The translations under genes were made by a program, and so were the position numbers. Shown here one piece after another: positions 58,997 to 64,000 of a stretch of DNA of 64,000 bases; positions within the stretch are counted from its first letter, which is position 1; every line of letters starts with the position of its first letter. Location: contig NZ_BANX01000032.1 in assembly GCF_000334455.1 (NCBI RefSeq), positions 62,001 through 126,000 on the forward strand, read 5' to 3'. A model generated the notes under the pieces. That model was not told where the DNA came from, searched no databases, and saw only the letters and a program-made list of their open reading frames with translations. Source of the stretch: Gordonia soli NBRC 108243. GTDB taxonomy: Bacteria > Actinomycetota > Actinomycetes > Mycobacteriales > Mycobacteriaceae.

Positions 58997-59748
58997 TCGC
59001 GCGGCTTGATGACGATCTGGTCGAGATTCACGTGCGGAGGCCGGGTGGCGACGAAGGAGATGACGTCGGCGACGTCGTCAGCCGAGAGCGGATCGAGGCC
59101 CTGGTAGACGGCGTCGGCGCGTTCCTGGTCGCCTTCGAAGCGCACCAGCGAGAAGTCGGTCTCGACCATCCCAGGGGCGATCTCGGTGAGCCGCACCGGC
59201 TTTCCGAGGAGCTCGTACCGAAGGGTCCGGTGCAGGACGCCCTGCGCGTGCTTGGCGGAGGTGTAGCCGGCGCCGTTGTCGTAGGCCTCGATGGCCGCGA
59301 TGGAGGTGATCGTGACGATCAGTCCGTCGCCGGAGTCGACGAGTGCGGGAAGGAGGGCCTTGGTCACCCGGAGGGTGCCCAGCACGTTGGTCTCCCACAT
59401 CCAGCGCCAGTCGTCGAGGTCGGCGGTGGCGACCGGGTCGAGGCCCTTGGCGCCGCCGGCGTTGTTGACGAGGACGTGCACGCGGTCGAGTCCGGCGACG
59501 AACGCCTCGACCGAGGCCTCGTCGGTGACGTCGAGTTGCCGGCCGAGGCCGCCGATCTCCTCGGCGAGCGCGTTCACCCGGTCGATCCGACGCGCTCCCA
59601 GCACGACCTGGTAGCCGGCCGCGGCGAGGGCACGGGCGGTGGCCGCACCGATCCCGGAGCTGGCTCCGGTTACCACAGCCACCTTGCGATCCGCATCATC
59701 TGACAGGGGTTGCGATCCGGGCGATGTTGAAGCCGAAGTGCTGGTCAT
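58960..59748 (-). CDS. Short-chain dehydrogenase/reductase (Rv0484c-like)
   Basis: 262 residues from the ATG at 59748. TGASSGIGAATARALAAAGYQVVLGARR, NNAGGAKGL, catalytic Ser in TITSIAAIEAY and YTSAKHAQ (YxxxK), PGMVETDFSLVRF. Classical SDR. It is divergent from the ROK gene, as Rv0484c and Rv0485 are. The N-terminal extension before VAVVTG (about 25 residues, Ser/Pro-rich) is unusual. Substrate unknown. Confidence 0.88.
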   Translation of the reverse strand: MTSTSASTSPGSQPLSDDADRKVAVVTGASSGIGAATARALAAAGYQVVLGARRIDRVNALAEEIGGLGRQLDVTDEASVEAFVAGLDRVHVLVNNAGGAKGLDPVATADLDDWRWMWETNVLGTLRVTKALLPALVDSGDGLIVTITSIAAIEAYDNGAGYTSAKHAQGVLHRTLRYELLGKPVRLTEIAPGMVETDFSLVRFEGDQERADAVYQGLDPLSADDVADVISFVATRPPHVNLDQIVIKPRDQASARRNVKTG

Positions 59749-59790
59749 GACCACAGTTTAACGATGCCGACACTGCTAGATTGGAGTGCC

Positions 59791-60915
59791 ATGTCGCCCA
59801 GTGGAGTGATCCCCGCCGCGCTGCAGGTGGGGTCTCTCCCGGCTGCTGCGGTGCTGCAGGCGATCCGAGCGGGCGGACCGGTCACCCGCGACCAGTTGGT
59901 GACGGCGACGGGTCTGTCGCCCGCGACGATCAACCGTCAGGTCACCGCCCTGGTCGGGCGCAAGCTCATCGCCGAGCGTCCCGATCTGGTCGATCCCGGC
60001 GGCATCGGGCGCCCCAAGAATCCGTTGACCATCGATCGCGATCGGCTCTGCGTCGCAGGCATGCACATCGGTGCGCGGCGCACGCTGCTCGCCATCGCCG
60101 ATCTCGGCGGTCGTGCGCTGTACAGCCACGCGGTCCTCACCCCGTCTGGTGACGCGACGGCGGCCGTGCAGTCGCTGAGCAGGCAGTTGCGAGATCTCGC
60201 CGACAAGTTCGGTGGGCGCCGTCTCCTCTGGGGCGGGGTGGCCGTCGGCGGTGTCGTCGATGCCCCGACCGGCATCGTCGACCATCCGGTGCTGGACTGG
60301 CGCAAGGTCCCGATCGGCGCGGTGCTGGCCGCCGAACTCGACGTGCCGGTCTCGGTCTGCGAACACGTGCAGGCGATGTCGGCGGCCGAGCTGCTGCTGA
60401 CACACCCACGCCACGCCGACGGCACCGGACTCTTCTTCTACGCGCGCGAGACGGTCGGCATGGCCATCACTTTTGACGGCAAGGTCCATGTCCCGGCCCG
60501 CGGTGCCGGCACGGTCGCGCACGTCCCGGTCGCGAGCCGGTTTCTCGCCGAGGGGACCGTCACGCTGCAGGAGGTCATCGGCAGCGCCGCACTGGCTGCG
60601 GCAGCGCAGCGCCTCGGGATCGAGCCCGATGCGGGTGTGCTGCTCGACGAGCGCGCTCGTGTGCTGGGCGAGAGCGTCGCGTTGATCCGGGATGTGATCA
60701 ATCCCGACTCGGTGGTGGTCGCCGGGGATGCCTTCGGGGCACACCCGGACGGTCTCGCACCGGTCCAGGCGGCCTTCGACGCCGCGAGCCGAACCCGGTT
60801 CCCGCTCGAGCTGAGCCCGTCCCGGTTCGGTATCCGGGTCACCGAGAGCGCGGCGATCGTGGTGGCGCTCAGTGTGATCTACGCCGATCCGATTGCTGCA
60901 TCTGCGGCCGACTGA
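59791..60915 (+). CDS. ROK-family transcriptional regulator (Rv0485-like)
   Basis: 374 residues from the ATG at 59791 (GGAG 5 nt upstream); the form from 59764 adds nine. Winged helix: VLQAIRAGGPVTRDQLVTATGLSPATINRQVTALVGRKLI, then a ROK/NagC-like fold (GGVAVGGVVDAPTGIVDH, GTGLFFYARETVGMAITFDGK). The usual zinc-binding Cys cluster of NagC is not present, so sugar kinase activity and Zn binding are doubtful. Rv0485 regulates PE/PPE genes in M. tuberculosis; the target here is unknown. Confidence 0.85.
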   Translation: MSPSGVIPAALQVGSLPAAAVLQAIRAGGPVTRDQLVTATGLSPATINRQVTALVGRKLIAERPDLVDPGGIGRPKNPLTIDRDRLCVAGMHIGARRTLLAIADLGGRALYSHAVLTPSGDATAAVQSLSRQLRDLADKFGGRRLLWGGVAVGGVVDAPTGIVDHPVLDWRKVPIGAVLAAELDVPVSVCEHVQAMSAAELLLTHPRHADGTGLFFYARETVGMAITFDGKVHVPARGAGTVAHVPVASRFLAEGTVTLQEVIGSAALAAAAQRLGIEPDAGVLLDERARVLGESVALIRDVINPDSVVVAGDAFGAHPDGLAPVQAAFDAASRTRFPLELSPSRFGIRVTESAAIVVALSVIYADPIAASAAD

Positions 60916-60936
60916 AGTTCTGCGGCCGACTGAAGC
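60901..60936. repeat. Tandem 18-bp repeat at the end of the ROK gene
   Basis: TCTGCGGCCGACTGAAGT (60901-60918) and TCTGCGGCCGACTGAAGC (60919-60936). The stop codon of the ROK gene (60913-60915) is inside the first copy; the second copy is its exact duplicate, likely a slippage event. Confidence 0.85.
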
Positions 60937-61032
60937 ATCGTCGATCAGGGGATCGCCGGCGAACACCGGTGCGCGCGACGTGACCGGGAAGTGGATTCGC
61001 GCGCATGCCGTACTGGTGCCTACCCTGGGCGC

Positions 61033-61845
61033 ATGACCACTTCGATCCGCGACATCTCCGCCACCCTGGAGGTCGAGGTCACCGCCGCGACCGTCCTCGA
61101 CATGCAGGTGGCCGTCGCCCGGGTGCCGGGACTCGGTTTCGAGGAGGAACTCCGCGTCGCGGTCGACGGGCTATGGGTCACGCCGTCGGAGGTCGTCGGC
61201 GAGTGCGAGAGTCGAATCCATCGGCTCACCCTCGATCCGGGGATGCTCACGATCTCCTATTCGGCCACCGTGTCGGCACCCGCCGACCCGATTCCGGTCG
61301 CCGCCACCGACCCCACGGTCTATCTGCGGCCCAGCCGCTACGCCGAGTGCGACAAGTTCTACGGGTTCGCGTCGCGCCAGTTCGACACGTCCCGCACACA
61401 GGCCGAACTCCTCACCGACGTCACCGATTACGTGAAGTCGCGGCTGAGTTACATCCCCGGATCGAGCGATCCGATCGACGGTGCGGCCGACACGCTGCTC
61501 GCGGGCGCGGGTGTCTGCCGTGACTACGCGCACCTGGTCGTCGCGCTGCTGCGTGCGCTGAACGTACCCGCGCGGGTCGTCGCCGTCTACGCGCCGGGAT
61601 GTTCGCCGATGGACTTCCACGCGGTGGCCGAGGCGCTCGTCGACGGCGAGTGGGTGGTGGTGGACGCGACCGGGCTCGCACCCCGACAGAGCCTGGTGCG
61701 CATCGCAACCGGGCGTGACGCCGCCGACACCGCGTTCCTCGACAACCACGGCGGGTCCATCACCTTGAAGTCGTACCAGGTGTTCGCGACGGTGCGTGGC
61801 GATCTCCCCGACGACGACGGGACCGCACGCATCCGGATCAGCTGA
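61033..61845 (+). CDS. Transglutaminase-like cysteine protease family protein
   Basis: 270 residues. N-terminal beta domain (RDISATLEVEVTAATVLDMQVA), then the transglutaminase core with Cys in GAGVCRDYAHLVVALLRALNVPARVV, His in MDFHAVAEALVDGEWVVVDATGLAPRQS and Asp in VDATG, the full Cys-His-Asp triad. Cytoplasmic, no signal peptide. Substrates unknown; homologues in actinobacteria often lie next to unrelated genes. Convergent with otsB. Confidence 0.88.
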   Translation: MTTSIRDISATLEVEVTAATVLDMQVAVARVPGLGFEEELRVAVDGLWVTPSEVVGECESRIHRLTLDPGMLTISYSATVSAPADPIPVAATDPTVYLRPSRYAECDKFYGFASRQFDTSRTQAELLTDVTDYVKSRLSYIPGSSDPIDGAADTLLAGAGVCRDYAHLVVALLRALNVPARVVAVYAPGCSPMDFHAVAEALVDGEWVVVDATGLAPRQSLVRIATGRDAADTAFLDNHGGSITLKSYQVFATVRGDLPDDDGTARIRIS

Positions 61846-61848
61846 GTC

Positions 61849-61890
61849 CGATCGTCGGACCGCGACGAGTCCGGATCGATCCGACGATCG
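61849..61890. terminator. Bidirectional hairpin between transglutaminase and otsB
   Basis: CGATCGTCGGA (61849-61859) pairs with TCCGACGATCG (61880-61890), 20-nt loop, between two convergent genes. The flanks GATCAGCT also repeat. No T run. Confidence 0.6.
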
Positions 61891-61891
61891 A

Positions 61892-62686
61892 TCAGCTAGA
61901 TGCGCGCTCCGCGAGATGTTCCCGTCGATGGGCGGTGACGAACTCGAGGACGGTCGCGACGTCGGCCGGGTCGCCGACGTGATGTGTGGCGATGGTGTCG
62001 CCGTCGCCGACCTTGATGCTCACGTCTCGGCCGCGCAGATGCGCGAAGGCCTTCTCGTCGGTCACGTCGTCACCGAGGTAGACGACCACATCCGACCGAT
62101 GCTGCTCGCGCAGGAGATCCAGCGCATGCCCCTTGCTGGTCTCGATGACGGCCAGTTCGATGACGGCCTTGCCCTCGGTGGTCTGCACTCCGGGCCAGGA
62201 CGCCGGTCCGGTCCGGGCGCGGTCGAGTGCGACCTCGGCATCGTTCGGCGCGGCATTGCGGACGTGCAGGGTGGTGCTGACTGGCTTGACCTCGACCGTC
62301 ACGCCATCCACACCGATTGCGATGGAACGGAATTCGGCGATGATGCGCTCGAGTAGCGCACGCGCGTCGTCGGTGACCGGTTGACGGAACCCGGTGGTGA
62401 ACTCGCTGCCGTGGCTGCCGACGAGTTCCACCGAACCGTCGGAGAGCCCCGACAGTCGGACCAGGTCGTCGAGAGCGCGACCGGAGACGACTGCGGCCGT
62501 GGTGTCCTGGAGACCGGCGGCCACGCGCAGGGCGTCGATGGCCGCGGGATCCGGGGCGGCATCCTCGGGGCGAGAGACGATGGGGGCGATACAGCCGTCG
62601 TAGTCCGAGGCCACCAGCAGGCGGTCGGCCGCCGCGGCGGCGAGAAGCGCCTCTCGCAGGTCCGGCGGGACCCCGGTTGCGCTCAT
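61892..62686 (-). CDS. otsB: Trehalose-6-phosphate phosphatase
   Basis: 264 residues. HAD motif I as SDYDGCIAPI (Asp nucleophile and +2 Asp), motif II VVSGRALDDL, Lys in GKAVIELAV, and motif IV VVVYLGDDVTDEKAFAHL. It dephosphorylates trehalose-6-phosphate. DYDGC in place of the typical DFDGT is a small deviation. Four-nt gap to the otsA stop, so they form one operon transcribed leftwards. Confidence 0.92.
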   Translation of the reverse strand: MSATGVPPDLREALLAAAAADRLLVASDYDGCIAPIVSRPEDAAPDPAAIDALRVAAGLQDTTAAVVSGRALDDLVRLSGLSDGSVELVGSHGSEFTTGFRQPVTDDARALLERIIAEFRSIAIGVDGVTVEVKPVSTTLHVRNAAPNDAEVALDRARTGPASWPGVQTTEGKAVIELAVIETSKGHALDLLREQHRSDVVVYLGDDVTDEKAFAHLRGRDVSIKVGDGDTIATHHVGDPADVATVLEFVTAHRREHLAERASS

Positions 62687-62690
62687 CGGC

Positions 62691-64000
62691 TCACTCTCCG
62701 TCTGCGGTGTCGGCGGCGGGAGTGGTCGTCTCCGCGACGAGTTGCACTCCGCGGTCGGCCGAGGCCCTGGTCTCGTGCGTCGCCGCGAGGGTGCCGAGGA
62801 AGCTCTCGGCCCACTTGGACACGTCGTGGGTGAGCACCTGCCTGCGCAGTGCGCGCATCCGTCGGCGCCCCTCGTGAGGCGACTGCTGGACCGCCGCCTC
62901 GATGGCGTCTTTGACGCCGTCGAGATCGTACGGATTCGCCTGATACGCGGAGCGGAGTTCGGCTGCGGCGCCGGTGAACTCGCTGAGAACCAGTCCGCCG
63001 CCGAGGTCGCTTCGGCAGGCGACGTACTCCTTGGCGACCAGGTTCATGCCGTCGCGCAGCGGGGTCACCAGCATGACGTCGGCGGCGACGAAGAACGCGA
63101 TGAGGTCTTCACGCGGGACCGGACGGTGCAGGTACTCGACCACGGGATGACCGACGGTGCCGTAGGTGCCGTTGATGTTGCCGACCAGCTGCTCGATACC
63201 CGCCCGCATCCGCACGTAACTGTCGACGCGCTCGCGGCTGGGTGTGGCCAGCTGGATCATGACGGTCTTCGCCGGATCGATCCGCTTCTCCGCCAGCAAC
63301 TCCGAGAGCGCCTTGAGACGGACATCGATGCCCTTGGTGTAGTCCAGACGGTCGACACCGAGCAGGATCGTCTCCGGATCGCCCAACTCGGAACGGATCT
63401 CGGCGGCACGCTTGCGGATCTCCTTGGACTTCGACTTGGTGTCCAGTTCGCCGGAGTCGATGGAGATCGGGAAGGCGCCGACACGCACCGATCGGAAGCC
63501 GACCTGGACGACGCCGAAACGTGAACGGACGCCGACGGTCCCCTTGCTGGTTGCCTGACCGGCCAGGCGTCGGGCGAGGAAGAGGAAGTTCTGTGCACCA
63601 CCGGGGAGGTGGAAGCCGATGAGGTCGGCGCCGAGCAGTCCCTCGACGATCTCGGTGCGCCACGGCATCTGCATGAACAGTTCGACCGGCGGGAACGGGA
63701 TGTGCAAGAAGAAGCCGATGCGCAGGTCGGGCCGCAGCATCCGGAGCATCTTGGGGACCAACTGCAGTTGGTAGTCCTGCACCCAGACGATCGCGTTCTC
63801 GGCGGCGGTCTCGGCGGCCGCCTCGGCGAATCGTCGATTGACCTCGACGTAGGCGTTCCACCACTCGCGGTGGTACTCGGGTTTGACGATGACGTCGTGG
63901 TAGAGCGGCCACAGCGTGGCGTTGGAGAAGCCCTCGTAGTACTCGGCGATCTCCTGGGTGGACAGCGGCACCGCCCGGATCTCGACGCCCTCGATGTCGG
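62691..64000 (-). CDS. otsA: Trehalose-6-phosphate synthase (5' end beyond window)
   Basis: About 436 codons visible, ending [18 protein letters not shown] tail, with the start outside the window. [79 protein letters not shown] and [36 protein letters not shown] are the GT20 landmarks (UDP-glucose + glucose-6-phosphate to trehalose-6-phosphate). About 50-60 N-terminal residues are missing. Coupled with otsB; together they make trehalose, also needed as the mycolate carrier sugar in this group. Confidence 0.94.
   Translation of the reverse strand, partial: DIEGVEIRAVPLSTQEIAEYYEGFSNATLWPLYHDVIVKPEYHREWWNAYVEVNRRFAEAAAETAAENAIVWVQDYQLQLVPKMLRMLRPDLRIGFFLHIPFPPVELFMQMPWRTEIVEGLLGADLIGFHLPGGAQNFLFLARRLAGQATSKGTVGVRSRFGVVQVGFRSVRVGAFPISIDSGELDTKSKSKEIRKRAAEIRSELGDPETILLGVDRLDYTKGIDVRLKALSELLAEKRIDPAKTVMIQLATPSRERVDSYVRMRAGIEQLVGNINGTYGTVGHPVVEYLHRPVPREDLIAFFVAADVMLVTPLRDGMNLVAKEYVACRSDLGGGLVLSEFTGAAAELRSAYQANPYDLDGVKDAIEAAVQQSPHEGRRRMRALRRQVLTHDVSKWAESFLGTLAATHETRASADRGVQLVAETTTPAADTADGE

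Overview
The window reads as one contiguous piece of a GC-rich actinobacterial chromosome, most likely a mycolic-acid-containing Mycobacteriales member such as Gordonia. No alignment was run, so the genus is an inference. Supporting signs are very high third-position GC, frequent GTG starts, two heparin-binding-haemagglutinin-like (HBHA) genes, a RamB regulator next to isocitrate lyase, an NmtR/CtpJ nickel pair, and a gene order resembling the M. tuberculosis Rv0462-Rv0486 interval as I recall it (lpdC, ramB, icl1, fadB2, a TetR gene, a DUF445 gene, an XRE gene, hbhA, a DUF2516 gene, murB, a nitrilase, a DUF2993-like gene, deoC, lprQ, an SDR gene, a ROK gene). I see no tRNA, rRNA, prophage, insertion sequence or CRISPR array.

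Layout. 1-5.6 kb: the N-terminal end of a prolyl oligopeptidase, a beta-lactamase-fold lipoprotein, an F420-type oxidoreductase, and an Old Yellow Enzyme/TetR pair with a likely operator. 5.9-16.3 kb: dihydrolipoyl dehydrogenase, a DNA glycosylase, an ABC exporter pair, a secreted small protein with a possible iron box, a methyltransferase-cupin-HTH operon, a MaoC hydratase, a secreted lipase, and a cluster of four 73-bp hairpin repeats. 16.3-21.4 kb: the acetate/fatty-acid block ramB, aceA, fadB2. The long aceA leader carries a perfect CRP/GlxR-type site and two TTTGCAAA RamB boxes. 21.4-33.4 kb: hbhA copy 1, an XRE-cupin/BenE pair, the nmtR/ctpJ nickel pair, ArsR/VOC, PPK2, SDR/TetR, DUF445, then XRE-hbhA copy 2. 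The two hbhA loci share an unusual promoter/operator.

33.4-44 kb: MerR/hydrolase, a second cluster of three 73-bp hairpin repeats, murB, two tandem DUF2505 genes, a methyltransferase, a nitrilase, a DUF2993-like membrane protein, a Gly/Asp-rich membrane protein, purU, deoC and a 50-residue membrane protein. 44-50.2 kb: a LysR regulator, small enzymes, and an XRE / FAD-disulfide reductase / His-rich methyltransferase module with palindromes in the divergent promoter. 50.5-54.3 kb: a four-gene OpuC-type compatible-solute ABC operon with 4-nt overlaps throughout. 54.3-64 kb: an L,D-transpeptidase lipoprotein, an ANTAR-domain remnant, nitronate monooxygenase plus a PNPOx-like flavoprotein, a probably frameshifted secreted protein, SDR/ROK, a transglutaminase-like protease, and otsB-otsA (trehalose synthesis, otsA running off the right edge).

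Most of the region is housekeeping (carbon flux, cell wall, folate/nucleotide salvage, osmoprotection) with small regulator-plus-enzyme modules between. The least explained element is the 73-bp palindromic repeat family: seven copies of identical length in two intergenic clusters, with compensatory changes in the stem.
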